From: an uncultured Pelagibacteraceae bacterium
Lineage (GTDB): Bacteria > Pseudomonadota > Alphaproteobacteria > Pelagibacterales > Pelagibacteraceae
Reading direction: 5' to 3'
NCBI GenBank assembly: GCA_902615435.1
Contig: CACMOZ010000002.1
Span: 1 to 44,191, forward strand
DNA length: 44,191 bases
How positions within the stretch are numbered: position 1 is the stretch's first letter; every line of letters begins with the position of its first letter. This document shows, piece by piece, positions 8,590 to 17,673 of this stretch. Position numbers and translations under genes: made by a program. A model generated the notes under the pieces. It was not told the DNA's origin and searched no databases. It saw only the letters and a program-made list of their open reading frames with translations.

Positions 8590-10323
8590 TTATATTCTTT
8601 TTGGTAGAGCAGAATTTAAAACTTTATTTCTTATAGTCACTAATTTCATTTTATTTAACAAATTGGTTACAAAATATATTGTCTCTGGGTCAAGTTGGTA
8701 AGGCTCATCCTCACCAATTATCTCAACTATCTTTAATCCTAAAAAAGCTTTTTGATCATTCTCAATTAATTTTAATAGATTTTTAGGTACATCAAATTTT
8801 TGAGCAAGTTCATTATATTTAAAGTTAGTGGGAAGAGAAAAACCGTCAGTAATTAGAGCATCTGCTAATGCTAAATCTTTTGCAGAGATAAAGTATTTTT
8901 TATTTTTAGTAATTTTTTTAAAAATTTTATCTATATCTTTTTGAGTCTTTTTTTTATTTTCTCCCTCAACAAAATACTTGAGTATTTTCGATTGATGTAT
9001 AATTTTATCATTGTATCTAACTTTTCCTAAAAAAAGGTCTTCATCTGAAAAAATACGTCCCAAAGCTACTTCTTGATATTTTTCAGGAATATTTTTAATT
9101 CCAATTTCTTGTATCTTATCGCTCAAAAATTTTGAATAAACATTAGTTAAATCATTTTTTTTAAATAACTCCTCTAATAATAATAAATACTCTATTTTTG
9201 ATTCGCTGTTATCTGAAAGCAAATACTTTTGATAAATAAGCGCTCTAGCATCACTTTCATTTAATGTTTGGTAGCTTGTTTTGGCGTTTATTAAAGTATT
9301 TAAGCTAAATGGTATTTGTTTATAAATTTCAAAAATTTTATTTTTATCCAATTGATTTTTATTTGCTGCTAGTTCCAATTCTTTTAACTTCTCTTTATCA
9401 GAAGCATCATCAAATTTGATTAAATTTGCAGCATTCAAATACTTCCAAACTTCTGGCTTAGTTTTAATTGTTGGTTCGTATTTAAAATCAGCTATAGTTA
9501 TACTTGAGAGATAAAAATTAAGAAGATTTTTTTCGTTTATCTTTTCATTAGTTTTGTCTGAAAGGCCTAGAAGAAAATTAATTTTATCGTCATAAAATTT
9601 ACTTGATTGATTTTGTTCGCGTAAAAGATCCAACAAAAGCTGTGCTTCACTTTTTTTATCATTAAAAACTAAACAATAAATTTTAAATTTTTCTAAATAT
9701 GCGTCTTTAATACTTGCGTCAATAAACTTGATTTTTTCACAGCCTTCTTTTATGTTTGCGCTTGCTATACTTTTATCAACTAAATATTGAACAGCTCTAC
9801 TTTTACCGTCAAATTCCTCATTTTGTTTTAAAAAACTTTCAATCAAAGGAGCTCGGTCATTTTTAATTAACCAATTTATTTTTAAATTGTTAAATTCTTT
9901 TTCAGTCATACCTTGAGGGGGATATGAAAATGAAAACAAAATCATTTCCAATATATCGTTTGAGGATTTTGAAAGCTCGATTTTATCTAATCTTTTTAAA
10001 CTTGACCTTAAATCTTCAGCTTTAGTAGATGACCACATATTTAAATTTAAATCATAATTTGCAGGTTCATAAATTCCATATACTTTTTGATCATTTGATT
10101 GAGGTAATATACCTTCTTGGATTTGAACTGTATCTTTAAATTTAATAGGTTGAGACGAATTTGAATTAAGTTTTTTTTTTATTTCACCTTTTTTTTGTGG
10201 CGTTATTGTTACAGCTTCTTCTTTTTTGTTTTTCCAAATATCTATTTTTTCCTCACTCAAAAGAGGTGAAAAGATAAGAACAATTAATAAGCCTACTAGA
10301 TAATTAAAGCTTTTTAATTTCAT
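8590..10323 (-). CDS. Exported protein of unknown function (577 aa)
   Basis: I do not recognise this 577-residue protein. Residues 1-23 form a clear Sec-type signal peptide (basic MKLK, then a hydrophobic stretch ending near SPLLSEE), so the rest is probably periplasmic or attached to the outer membrane. The mature part is rich in Lys, Leu, Asn and Glu, lacks further membrane segments and has few aromatic or cysteine residues. It looks predominantly helical, with possible TPR-like or solenoid character, but I cannot point to a consensus repeat. Its start overlaps a 59-aa membrane protein gene by 20 nt, and def follows after 17 nt, so it sits at the head of the def-fmt-truA unit. Confidence 0.75.
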   Translation of the reverse strand: MKLKSFNYLVGLLIVLIFSPLLSEEKIDIWKNKKEEAVTITPQKKGEIKKKLNSNSSQPIKFKDTVQIQEGILPQSNDQKVYGIYEPANYDLNLNMWSSTKAEDLRSSLKRLDKIELSKSSNDILEMILFSFSYPPQGMTEKEFNNLKINWLIKNDRAPLIESFLKQNEEFDGKSRAVQYLVDKSIASANIKEGCEKIKFIDASIKDAYLEKFKIYCLVFNDKKSEAQLLLDLLREQNQSSKFYDDKINFLLGLSDKTNEKINEKNLLNFYLSSITIADFKYEPTIKTKPEVWKYLNAANLIKFDDASDKEKLKELELAANKNQLDKNKIFEIYKQIPFSLNTLINAKTSYQTLNESDARALIYQKYLLSDNSESKIEYLLLLEELFKKNDLTNVYSKFLSDKIQEIGIKNIPEKYQEVALGRIFSDEDLFLGKVRYNDKIIHQSKILKYFVEGENKKKTQKDIDKIFKKITKNKKYFISAKDLALADALITDGFSLPTNFKYNELAQKFDVPKNLLKLIENDQKAFLGLKIVEIIGEDEPYQLDPETIYFVTNLLNKMKLVTIRNKVLNSALPKRI

Positions 10324-10483
10324 TTGTTACATCAATTTGATAATTTTTTTCTGGACTTGGAAAACTAATTTTTTCTATTAAGAAAATTACAAAAATTAAA
10401 ACAACAATAGCAAAAATTAATTTTATTAAAGTTTTGAATATTGAGCTGCCTAAACTTGGTTGTCTGTTGTATTTAAGTTGCAT
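10304..10483 (-). CDS. Small single-pass membrane protein (59 aa)
   Basis: A short reading frame starts at an ATG (bases 10483-10481) and ends at TAA (10306-10304). The product has a basic N-terminus (MQLKYNRQPSLG), one long hydrophobic helix at about residues 19-37 (LIKLIFAIVVLIFVIFLIE), and a short polar tail of about 20 residues ending EIKKL. This predicts an inner-membrane protein with its N-terminus in the cytoplasm and its C-terminus in the periplasm. It overlaps the start of the 577-aa exported protein by 20 nt, suggesting coupled expression and a possible shared function at the inner membrane. The family is unknown to me. The reality of the gene rests on its hydrophobic pattern, its position and its lack of a competing frame. 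Confidence 0.65.
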   Translation of the reverse strand: MQLKYNRQPSLGSSIFKTLIKLIFAIVVLIFVIFLIEKISFPSPEKNYQIDVTNEIKKL

Positions 10484-10555
10484 ACTTTAAGATTTAATTT
10501 AAACTCAATAAATAAGACATATTTATGAAAATTCAAAATCAAAAAGGAAGCTAAA

Positions 10556-11074
10556 GTGAGAAAAAACCTTACTTTGACCGGTATGATGGGAGTAGGAAAA
10601 TCTACAATTGGCAAAAATTTAGCCAAAAAGCTTAGTTATAATTTTGTTGATATAGATAAAATAATAGAAGCAAAAGAAGGTACTTCAATAAATTTGATAT
10701 TTAAAAATAAAAGCGAGAGTTATTTTAGAAAAATTGAGAGTGAAATAACTTTATCAGAGCTCAAAAAAGAAAGCTCGGTAATTTCTTTGGGTGGCGGAGC
10801 CTTTTTAAATAATACAATTAGAAAAAGTACAAAAAAATTATCTGTAAGCTTCTGGCTAGACGTTTCAATTAATGAATTAATTAGAAGATTAAAAAAAAGT
10901 AAAAAAAGACCTCTTTTAATAAATAAAAAAAATATAAGTGAAACTGTAAAAAAAATTTATTTTGAAAGAAAAAGTATTTATAATGAGGCTGATTTTAGAA
11001 TAAAATGTAATTCACTTAAATCTGAAGAAATAGTTGAAAAAATACTTGGCTTATATGAAAAATCAGGAAATTAA
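10556..11074 (+). CDS. aroK: Shikimate kinase
   Basis: AroK phosphorylates shikimate at the 3-hydroxyl with ATP in the chorismate pathway. The 172-residue protein has the Walker A motif GMMGVGKST at residues 9-17, VDID at 31-34 and FRKIE near 57-61 for shikimate binding, the SLGGGAF loop at about 78-83, and an RPLL lid arginine. I chose the GTG start because AAAGGAAG (10543-10550) lies just upstream and the N-terminus then begins directly with the first beta strand. The 3' end overlaps aroB by 20 nt, a frequent bacterial pairing of two steps of one pathway. Confidence 0.95.
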   Translation: MRKNLTLTGMMGVGKSTIGKNLAKKLSYNFVDIDKIIEAKEGTSINLIFKNKSESYFRKIESEITLSELKKESSVISLGGGAFLNNTIRKSTKKLSVSFWLDVSINELIRRLKKSKKRPLLINKKNISETVKKIYFERKSIYNEADFRIKCNSLKSEEIVEKILGLYEKSGN

Positions 11075-12167
11075 ATTCAAAAATAATACTAGCAGCTACT
11101 CAATTATAATTGGTAAAAATACAATTAATATTTTACCAAAGAGGATTAAATTACTTTGTCCAAAAACCAAGAAAATTGCTGTAATAGTAGATAAGAATAT
11201 TCCAGCAAACTTTAAAAAAAAAATAAAAAATAAATTAAAAAATTACAAGGTTATATTAGTCTCGTTTAATGCCAGCGAAAAAAACAAATCTATTAAATCA
11301 ATAAATTATTTTTTAAATTTATTGTTATCAAAAAATTTTAACAGGTCAGATTTAGTAATTGGACTTGGAGGTGGTATCACAGGTGATGTGGCTGGTTTTG
11401 TCGCTAGTATTTTTAAACGGGGAATAAATTTTATTAATGTACCAACTACGTTATTAGCACAAGTGGATGCAGCAATAGGAGGAAAAACAGGAATAAATTC
11501 TAATTATGGGAAAAATCTTATTGGCGCTTTTTATCAACCAAAATTAGTTATAAGCGATACATCTTTTCTTAAATCTTTACCAAATAAAGAGATAATTTGT
11601 GGTTATGCCGAAATTTTAAAACATTCAATTATAAAAGATAAAATTTTTTTTAATTGGTTAAGAAAAAATACTGAATTTATTTTTAAGAGAAGAGATAAAG
11701 AATTGACTTACGCAATTAAAAAAAGTTGTGAGATTAAATTACACTTTGTTAATAAAGATGTAAATGAAAAAAATTTACGAATGATCTTAAATTTCGGACA
11801 TACATTTGCACATGCGATAGAAGTTAAAAATAATTTTTCAAAAAAAATTACTCATGGCGAAGCTGTTTTGTCTGGAATAATTTTAGCTACAAGGCTTTCT
11901 TATGTTAAAAAGATTTGTTCTCTGAAAACATTAAATCATATTGAAAATATTTATAAGAAAAATAATCTATCTTACACATATAAAAAATATTCAAATTATG
12001 CTGCGATAAATAATTTAATCCCATATCTTAAAAATGATAAAAAAAATAACGACAATAATATAAATTTTATTCTTCTTAAGAAAATCGGAAAAACTGCTTT
12101 ACCTAATAAGAGTAAAATTTCTATTAATAATTTAAAAAAATTAAGTAAATCTATTTCTCAATACTAA
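11055..12167 (+). CDS. aroB: 3-dehydroquinate synthase
   Basis: AroB cyclises DAHP to 3-dehydroquinate with NAD+ and a divalent metal. I chose ATG 11055 over an upstream TTG at 11034, giving 370 residues, the usual length. NAD-binding GGGITGDVAGF lies at about residues 105-115, followed by TLLAQVDAAIGGKTGIN at about 132-148, and later NFGHTFAHAIE and HGEAV, which provide metal-ligand histidines and the catalytic region. The start lies within the aroK end, implying translational coupling. The end overlaps the convergent BolA-family gene by 17 nt. Confidence 0.95.
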   Translation: MKNQEIKFKNNTSSYSIIIGKNTINILPKRIKLLCPKTKKIAVIVDKNIPANFKKKIKNKLKNYKVILVSFNASEKNKSIKSINYFLNLLLSKNFNRSDLVIGLGGGITGDVAGFVASIFKRGINFINVPTTLLAQVDAAIGGKTGINSNYGKNLIGAFYQPKLVISDTSFLKSLPNKEIICGYAEILKHSIIKDKIFFNWLRKNTEFIFKRRDKELTYAIKKSCEIKLHFVNKDVNEKNLRMILNFGHTFAHAIEVKNNFSKKITHGEAVLSGIILATRLSYVKKICSLKTLNHIENIYKKNNLSYTYKKYSNYAAINNLIPYLKNDKKNNDNNINFILLKKIGKTALPNKSKISINNLKKLSKSISQY

Positions 12168-12408
12168 TTTCCAAAGCATGTATTTTTGTTTTAAGATCAT
12201 TACTTAAAGCTTTCATGACAATTTTTTGAGCGTTTACTCTAGACAAAGAGCTTAAATATAAAGATTTTATTTTAAGATGTAAGTGAAATTTTTCCGAAGA
12301 ATAAAACTTATGACCCTTGTGTTTATGGGAATTATCAACAATTACAATTTCCTCTAATTCTATCTCTTTATTTAATTTTCTTCGAATATCTTCAAAATAA
12401 TTTTTCAT
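12151..12408 (-). CDS. BolA-family protein
   Basis: This 85-residue protein has the BolA/IbaG fold signature: a VDNSHKHKGH segment (about residues 24-33), FHLHLKIKS at 41-49, RVNAQKIVMKAL, and the C-terminal IHALEI motif. BolA proteins bind monothiol glutaredoxins and [2Fe-2S] clusters and take part in iron-sulfur trafficking; some bind DNA through the same fold. Which subgroup this is cannot be settled here. It is divergent from the J-domain gene with only 30 bp between the starts, and its end overlaps the convergent aroB. A BolA gene beside a J-domain gene and cobST is a neighbourhood I recall from other alphaproteobacteria. Confidence 0.88.
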   Translation of the reverse strand: MKNYFEDIRRKLNKEIELEEIVIVDNSHKHKGHKFYSSEKFHLHLKIKSLYLSSLSRVNAQKIVMKALSNDLKTKIHALEISIEK

Positions 12409-12438
12409 TAATTTAATTTTACTATATAGAATTATTCA

Positions 12439-12954
12439 ATGAAAATAATTTGTGATTGGGAAAATTGTAATGAAACTGGGGCGTATAAAGCCCCAGTTGA
12501 GAGAGATAATAGTAAAAAATATAGGTTACTATGTTTAAATCATATTAAAATTTTCAATAAAAACTGGAATTATTTTGAGAATATGAATGATCAGCAAATT
12601 GAATTTTTTATAAAATCAGATTTAACATGGCATAAATCTACCAAAACTTTTGGCTCATCTGACAATTTCTTCAACATTCTTTGGAATAATGCGCTAGATG
12701 ACAAATTAAATATTTTCAAAAGTTCAAACTTTCGAGATTTTAAAAAAACAAAAGTATCTCATCAAGATAAAGATGCTTTACAAGTAATGGAATTAAATGA
12801 AGATGTAAAATGGGAGCAAATTCAAGCAAAATTCAAAGAACTTGTAAAAAAATATCATCCTGATAAAAACCAAGGGAATAAAAAATTTGAAGATAAATTA
12901 AAAAAAATTACTTTGGCTTATAGTCAATTAAAAAAAACTTTAGGAAAGAAATGA
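12439..12954 (+). CDS. J-domain protein with N-terminal Cys/His cluster
   Basis: A J-domain lies at the C-terminus of this 171-residue protein (about residues 113-168), with the diagnostic HPDK at 140-143, so it should stimulate the ATPase of a DnaK-type Hsp70. The N-terminal part carries C5, C10, C32 and H35 (CDWENC and LCLNH), which look like a small zinc-binding site. The order is reversed relative to classical DnaJ, and no G/F region or CxxCxGxG repeats are present. The stop overlaps the cobS start by 4 nt (ATGA). It may serve as a dedicated co-chaperone for the CobS/CobT machine; that role is an inference from position. Confidence 0.88.
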   Translation: MKIICDWENCNETGAYKAPVERDNSKKYRLLCLNHIKIFNKNWNYFENMNDQQIEFFIKSDLTWHKSTKTFGSSDNFFNILWNNALDDKLNIFKSSNFRDFKKTKVSHQDKDALQVMELNEDVKWEQIQAKFKELVKKYHPDKNQGNKKFEDKLKKITLAYSQLKKTLGKK

Positions 12955-13928
12955 GTACTGAACAACTATTACAAAAAACTGATATTAAATTGTCCGTAAA
13001 ACAAACCTTTGGTTTTGAAAGTGATATGAAAGTAGGGGCATTTTCAAAAAAAAACGAATATGTACCTAAGATCGATCATGATTATAAATTTGACAAAGAT
13101 ACGACTTTAGCAATCTTGGCAGGCTTTTCTTTTAATAAAAGAGTTTTAATTCAAGGTTACCATGGAACAGGGAAATCTACTCATATTGAGCAAGTGGCTG
13201 CAAGACTTAACTGGCCATGCGTTAGAGTCAATTTAGATAGTCACATAAGCAGAATAGATTTAATTGGAAAAGATGCGATAGTTCTGAAAGATGGAAAACA
13301 AATTACTGAATTTAAAGAAGGAATTTTACCCTGGTCTATTCAAAATCCAGTAGCATTAGTTTTTGATGAATACGATGCTGGTAGACCTGATGTTATGTTT
13401 GTAATTCAAAGAATTCTAGAAAGTGAGGGAAATTTTACATTATTAGATAAAAATAAAGTTTTGCAACAACATGATTTATTTAGAATTTTTGCAACAACAA
13501 ATACTGTAGGTTTAGGCGATACAACTGGTTTGTACCACGGTACCCAACAAATTAATCAGGGTCAGATGGACAGATGGAATATAGTTGCAACTTTAAATTA
13601 TCTTCCATTTGAAAAAGAATTAGAGATAGTTTTAGCTAAGAATAAAAATCTCAACAATAAAGAAGGAAAAGAAATTTTGTCTAATATGATAAAAGTTGCT
13701 GATCTCACAAGAAAAGGTTTCATCAATGGTGATATCTCAACTGTGATGAGTCCTCGTACAGTTTTACACTGGGCAGAGAACACAAGCATATTTAAAGATC
13801 AAGGTTATGCTTTTAGAATTACTTTTTTAAATAAGTGCGATGAATTAGAAAAAAAGATAATTTCTGAATACTATCAGAGATGTTTTGGCGAAGACTTGCC
13901 CGAGTCATCTATCAATATCACACTATAA
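12951..13928 (+). CDS. cobS: Cobaltochelatase CobS-type AAA+ ATPase
   Basis: CobS is the MoxR-like AAA+ subunit of the aerobic (CobNST) cobalt chelatase. The 325-residue protein has Walker [10 protein letters not shown] at residues 69-77, Walker B ALVFDE at about 135-140, a sensor-like FATTNT, and arginines near the C-terminal lid. Length matches CobS closely (about 325-330). The overlap with the J-domain gene (4 nt) and the 1-nt gap to cobT indicate coordinated synthesis. In known CobNST enzymes CobS and CobT form a ring complex that drives CobN. cobN is not in this window, so the actual target here could be CobN encoded elsewhere or something different. Confidence 0.93.
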   Translation: MSTEQLLQKTDIKLSVKQTFGFESDMKVGAFSKKNEYVPKIDHDYKFDKDTTLAILAGFSFNKRVLIQGYHGTGKSTHIEQVAARLNWPCVRVNLDSHISRIDLIGKDAIVLKDGKQITEFKEGILPWSIQNPVALVFDEYDAGRPDVMFVIQRILESEGNFTLLDKNKVLQQHDLFRIFATTNTVGLGDTTGLYHGTQQINQGQMDRWNIVATLNYLPFEKELEIVLAKNKNLNNKEGKEILSNMIKVADLTRKGFINGDISTVMSPRTVLHWAENTSIFKDQGYAFRITFLNKCDELEKKIISEYYQRCFGEDLPESSINITL

Positions 13929-13929
13929 A

Positions 13930-15729
13930 GTGGACAATAAAAAAGAAAAGATAGCTGATTTTAAAACCGCAATAAGTTCAACTGTAAGGTCATTATCTAA
14001 TTCAGAAAAAATTGAAGTTTCGTTTGGTAACGAAAGCTCAAAATCTGGAGCAAATTCTATAAGATTGCCAGAGCTAAATGCCATTAACAATAAGTTAAAT
14101 TATAATCAGATAAGAGCAACAGCAGACTCGAAATCCTTAAGACATAGATTCTCTGATCCCAAAACACTTAAACAATATGAACCCGAAGGTAATATATCTA
14201 AGCAATTATATAAAATTTCAGAGAAAATTAGATGTGAAAAAATCGGTACTAGCTATTTTAAAGGGGTAAAAAATAATATTGAGACATTTTACCAAGAGAG
14301 AGTGTCTGGTTTAGATTTTAAAAGTAGTGAAGATAAAATCGTTGAATCTTTTGAAAATTATTTAAGAACAAAATTTCTTGAATTTGAAAATAATACTCAA
14401 ATTGATAAAAAACTTAAATCATACAAAAAAGATTTGAATGAGAAATTTAAAGATAAAATAAAACAATTAAACGATTTTACTTTAAATCAGAAAAAATTTA
14501 ATTCTTTAATTTCTGAGCTAATTACAGATATGAATCTTGATGAAAATCTAGAGGAGGAAGAAAAAAAAGATGATGAAAAAAATAACGACGATAAACAAAA
14601 TAAACCTGATAACCATGAAAAACAGGCAAAAGAAAAAGAGGATAAGCAAGAGGAAATGTCTATAGACTCAGGCATGCCTGATCTTGAGAATGAAGCCAAA
14701 GAATCAGACCAAGCAGAGGAGGATATTGAGATAGAGAACAGTTCTCAACCAGATTTAAAAAAAAAAGGAAAGAGTGCTTTAAGTGATATAAATTATAAAA
14801 CTTACACTACAGAATTTGATGAAATTATAAAAGCAGAGGAATTAGAAAATGCTGAGGAACTTATAAGATTAAGAAAAAATTTAGATCAACAATTATTACA
14901 ACTTAAAAATTTCATCTCCAAACTCGCAAATAAGCTACAAAGAAAACTTTTAGCTAAACAAAATAGGTCTTGGAATTTTGACCTTGAAGAAGGATTATTA
15001 GACACATCGAAATTGCCAAGAATAATTATAGATCCATTTAATTCTTTATCTTTTAAAAAAGAAAAAGATATTGAGTTCAAAGATACGCTGGTCACAATTT
15101 TAATTGATAACTCTGGTTCAATGAGAGGCAAACCTATTTCAGTAGCAGCTATCTGCGCTGATATACTTTCTAGAACATTAGAAAGATGTGCGGTCAAGGT
15201 AGAAATACTTGGCTTCACTACAAAACATTGGAAAGGAGGATCATCAAGAGAAAAATGGATGAAAAATGATAAACCAACTTTACCAGGAAGACTAAATGAT
15301 CTCAGACATATTGTTTATAAATCAGCGGACACACCTTGGAGACAAGCTAAAAATAATATGGGTCTAATGCTAAAAGAAGGGTTGTTAAAAGAAAATATTG
15401 ACGGCGAAGCACTTAAATGGGCCTACAACAAAATGAATAGAAGAAAAGAAGAAAGAAAAATCCTTATGGTAATCTCAGATGGAGCTCCAGTGGACGATTC
15501 TACTTTATCAACGAATACGAGCGACTATCTAGAGTCAAATCTCAAAAAAACAGTCAAGTGGATTGAGAATAAAACAAACATTGAATTATTAGCTATTGGT
15601 ATTGGTCATGATGTTACGAGATACTATAATCAAGCTGTAAAAATTACAGATGTTCAAGATTTAGGCGACGTAATGATAAATCAACTAACTGACCTTTTTG
15701 TCGAAAAAAATAAAAAAACTGTACACTAA
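13930..15729 (+). CDS. cobT: Cobaltochelatase CobT-type VWA subunit
   Basis: CobT partners CobS in the CobNST chelatase. I place the start at GTG 13930 (one base after the cobS stop) rather than at a TTG 45 nt upstream inside cobS; this gives 599 residues and an N-terminus ([20 protein letters not shown]) like other CobT proteins. An N-terminal helical domain is followed by a highly acidic, Glu/Asp/Lys-rich linker at about 204-275. A C-terminal von Willebrand A domain carries the MIDAS motif DNSGS (D393, S395, S397). No strong Shine-Dalgarno sequence is visible, consistent with reinitiation after cobS. The end overlaps the convergent VUT transporter by 4 nt. Confidence 0.92.
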   Translation: MDNKKEKIADFKTAISSTVRSLSNSEKIEVSFGNESSKSGANSIRLPELNAINNKLNYNQIRATADSKSLRHRFSDPKTLKQYEPEGNISKQLYKISEKIRCEKIGTSYFKGVKNNIETFYQERVSGLDFKSSEDKIVESFENYLRTKFLEFENNTQIDKKLKSYKKDLNEKFKDKIKQLNDFTLNQKKFNSLISELITDMNLDENLEEEEKKDDEKNNDDKQNKPDNHEKQAKEKEDKQEEMSIDSGMPDLENEAKESDQAEEDIEIENSSQPDLKKKGKSALSDINYKTYTTEFDEIIKAEELENAEELIRLRKNLDQQLLQLKNFISKLANKLQRKLLAKQNRSWNFDLEEGLLDTSKLPRIIIDPFNSLSFKKEKDIEFKDTLVTILIDNSGSMRGKPISVAAICADILSRTLERCAVKVEILGFTTKHWKGGSSREKWMKNDKPTLPGRLNDLRHIVYKSADTPWRQAKNNMGLMLKEGLLKENIDGEALKWAYNKMNRRKEERKILMVISDGAPVDDSTLSTNTSDYLESNLKKTVKWIENKTNIELLAIGIGHDVTRYYNQAVKITDVQDLGDVMINQLTDLFVEKNKKTVH

Positions 15730-16301
15730 TTTTTTATTTTTGAAACCGAACTTTCTGAAAAGTCTTTTATTTTTTCAATTAATATTCTAAATGGAATTAA
15801 CATTGCCAGTGCTATAAATAGTTTTACAGCTAAATCTCCAAAAGCTAAAGTCAACCAAGGTATTCCTGTTGCGTAGAAAGCTATTGAAAAAAATAAAAAA
15901 GTATCAGTCACAGATCCAATTATTGATGATACAAGAGGAGCTACATACCATATTTTTTTTCTTAGGGAGTCAAAGATTTGAACATCTAAATTTTGGGCAA
16001 TAAAAAAAGCAACTCCAGAGCCAATAGCAATCCTTATAGAAATAATATCTGAATAATTAGTTGACACAAATAATGTTAAGAGAATACCAATAGTAAATCC
16101 TATATACACGACCTTTCTTGCTACCAATTTGCCGTAAGCGCGATTTGCTAAATCTGTAACTAAAAAAGTAATTGGATAACTAAAAGCACCATAAGTCAAA
16201 ATTTCATTTAGTCCGAAATATGGGATAGGAAATTGAACTAAATAGTTTGAAAGAACTACAACCAAACCCATTAATAAAGAGAGTTTGTAAAATAAATTCA
16301 T
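15726..16301 (-). CDS. VUT-family queuosine precursor transporter (YhhQ-like)
   Basis: This 191-residue membrane protein has about six hydrophobic segments and the family feature [19 protein letters not shown] at about residues 36-54, together with a conserved NRAYG sequence. This matches the VUT/YhhQ family, whose E. coli member imports preQ0/preQ1, precursors of the tRNA nucleoside queuosine. A queuosine salvage role is therefore likely, but substrate identity is inferred from the family. The gene lies 5 nt downstream of rpmB and is probably expressed from the rpmB promoter. It ends tail-to-tail with cobT. Confidence 0.87.
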   Translation of the reverse strand: MNLFYKLSLLMGLVVVLSNYLVQFPIPYFGLNEILTYGAFSYPITFLVTDLANRAYGKLVARKVVYIGFTIGILLTLFVSTNYSDIISIRIAIGSGVAFFIAQNLDVQIFDSLRKKIWYVAPLVSSIIGSVTDTFLFFSIAFYATGIPWLTLAFGDLAVKLFIALAMLIPFRILIEKIKDFSESSVSKIKN

Positions 16302-16306
16302 TGTAA

Positions 16307-16585
16307 TTATGATTTTGCTGAAATTGATGCTTTAATTTTTTTAACTTTTTTAGATAATTTAGCGTTTTTTGCTGATATTAGAAATTTATCTATACCGCCT
16401 TTGAAATCTACAGTTCTTAATGCTGCATTAGCTACATTTAATTTTATATCTTTTTTTAAGATATCGCTTCTAAAAGTAACTTTCTTTAAATTAGGTAAAA
16501 ATCTTCTTTTAGTTTTGTTTTTAGCATGGCTGACGTTATGACCTTTGAGAGGTGATATTCCAGTTAATTCGCATCTTTTAGACAT
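16307..16585 (-). CDS. rpmB: 50S ribosomal protein L28
   Basis: The protein begins MSKRCELTGISPLKGHNVSHAKN, the unmistakable L28 start with the KGHNVSHA(K/N)NKTKRR motif, followed by FLPNLKKV. It has 92 residues, normal for alphaproteobacterial L28, and binds 23S rRNA in the large subunit. An AGGA ribosome-binding site lies at 16593-16596, and a strong sigma70-type promoter is visible immediately upstream, so this gene appears to be transcribed independently of pyrD. The neighbouring rpmG (L33) is not adjacent. Confidence 0.96.
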   Translation of the reverse strand: MSKRCELTGISPLKGHNVSHAKNKTKRRFLPNLKKVTFRSDILKKDIKLNVANAALRTVDFKGGIDKFLISAKNAKLSKKVKKIKASISAKS

Positions 16586-16601
16586 AATTTTTTCCTGGTG
16601 T

Positions 16602-16630
16602 TATATAATTCTTGTATACATTGGGGTCAA
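16602..16630 (-). promoter_or_regulatory. Sigma70-type promoter of rpmB
   Basis: On the minus strand a -35 box TTGACC (16625-16630) is followed by exactly 17 bp and a -10-like TATATA (16602-16607), placing the expected transcription start close to 16595 and leaving only a very short leader before the rpmB ATG. The -35 box overlaps the pyrD stop codon (16627-16629), so the promoter is tucked into the end of the upstream gene. Spacing and -35 match the consensus well; the -10 is weaker. No experimental support is available here. Confidence 0.6.
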
Positions 16631-17673
16631 GCATTAATTCCAACTGCTTCACTAATATTTTTAAAATTTTCTTTTTTTAAAACTGATATTAAGTCTTTTT
16701 TAATCTCTTTAACAATACCAGGCCCTTTGAAAACCATACCTGTATATAATTGCACTGCATCAGCGCCTGCAGTTATTTTTTCAAAAGCACTTTTTCCAGA
16801 GTCCACTCCCCCGACTCCAATTATCTGAATCTTGCCCTTAGTTTCTTTATAGAATTTTTTAATTAAATTTGTTGAAATATCTTTAAGAGGTTTTCCTGAT
16901 AATCCACCAACCTCATGCCTTTTAATATCAGAGAGTTTGTCGCGATTGCTGTCAGTTGTATTAGAAACTATTATGCCTTGTATTTTATGGCTACTCACTA
17001 ATTCTACTATTTTGCTAATTTCATTATCATTTATATCTGGTGATATTTTTATTGCTATTGGACAATCAATCTTATTTTCTTTTATAATTTTGTTTATTCC
17101 AGATAAAAGTTTTTTCATCTCTCCTTGATCATGAAAATTTCTTAAACCTTCGGTGTTTGGAGAGGAAATATTAATTGTTATATATCCAGCGTACATTCCA
17201 AGTTTTGAGAGACAAATATAATAATCATCTTCTTTATTTTTTGTTTCTTTATTTGGCCCGATGTTAATTCCTAAAAATCCGTCAGGGTGGTTACTCGATA
17301 TTCTTTTTGATACAGTTTCTGACCCATGATTATTAAATCCAAGACGATTGATAAGCGCCTGGTCTTTTTCCAATCTAAATATTCTTGGTTTTGGATTCCC
17401 TAATTGTTGTTTTGGAGTAACTGTACCTACTTCAATAAAACCAAATCCAAATTTAAAAAGAGAGTTATAAACTTCAGCACTTTTATCAAAACCAGCTGCT
17501 AACCCAATTGGATTTGAAATTGTTTTTCCTAAAAGATTAATCTCAAGCATTTCTTCACTTTCAACTTTAAAAAAACTTTTTGGGAGAATATTCGCTTTTA
17601 AAGATTTAATAGCTAAATCGTGTGCTACCTCTGGATCTAAAGAAAATATATAAGGTCTTAAAATTGAAAACAT
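16627..17673 (-). CDS. pyrD: Dihydroorotate dehydrogenase (quinone), class 2
   Basis: PyrD oxidises dihydroorotate to orotate in pyrimidine synthesis and passes electrons to the quinone pool. The 348-residue length and the N-terminal amphipathic helix (MFSILRPYIFSLDPEVAHDLAIKSL) identify the membrane-associated class 2 enzyme. Also visible are NPIGLAAGFDK for FMN and substrate binding, FIEVGTVTP, NISSPNTEGLR with the class 2 catalytic serine, and GVGGVDSG for FMN phosphate. It starts at the last base of the lysK gene (1-nt overlap), so both are cotranscribed. Its stop codon coincides with the -35 box of rpmB. Confidence 0.96.
   Translation of the reverse strand: MFSILRPYIFSLDPEVAHDLAIKSLKANILPKSFFKVESEEMLEINLLGKTISNPIGLAAGFDKSAEVYNSLFKFGFGFIEVGTVTPKQQLGNPKPRIFRLEKDQALINRLGFNNHGSETVSKRISSNHPDGFLGINIGPNKETKNKEDDYYICLSKLGMYAGYITINISSPNTEGLRNFHDQGEMKKLLSGINKIIKENKIDCPIAIKISPDINDNEISKIVELVSSHKIQGIIVSNTTDSNRDKLSDIKRHEVGGLSGKPLKDISTNLIKKFYKETKGKIQIIGVGGVDSGKSAFEKITAGADAVQLYTGMVFKGPGIVKEIKKDLISVLKKENFKNISEAVGINA

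Noticed and set aside
13885-13929. Upstream TTG start of cobT inside cobS
   Set aside because: The 15 extra residues are the out-of-frame end of cobS; the GTG one base after the cobS stop gives a family-like N-terminus.
14487-14699. Minus-strand Ser/Phe-rich reading frame opposite cobT
   Set aside because: It is a shadow of the acidic Glu/Asp/Lys linker of cobT; low-complexity composition, no start signal.
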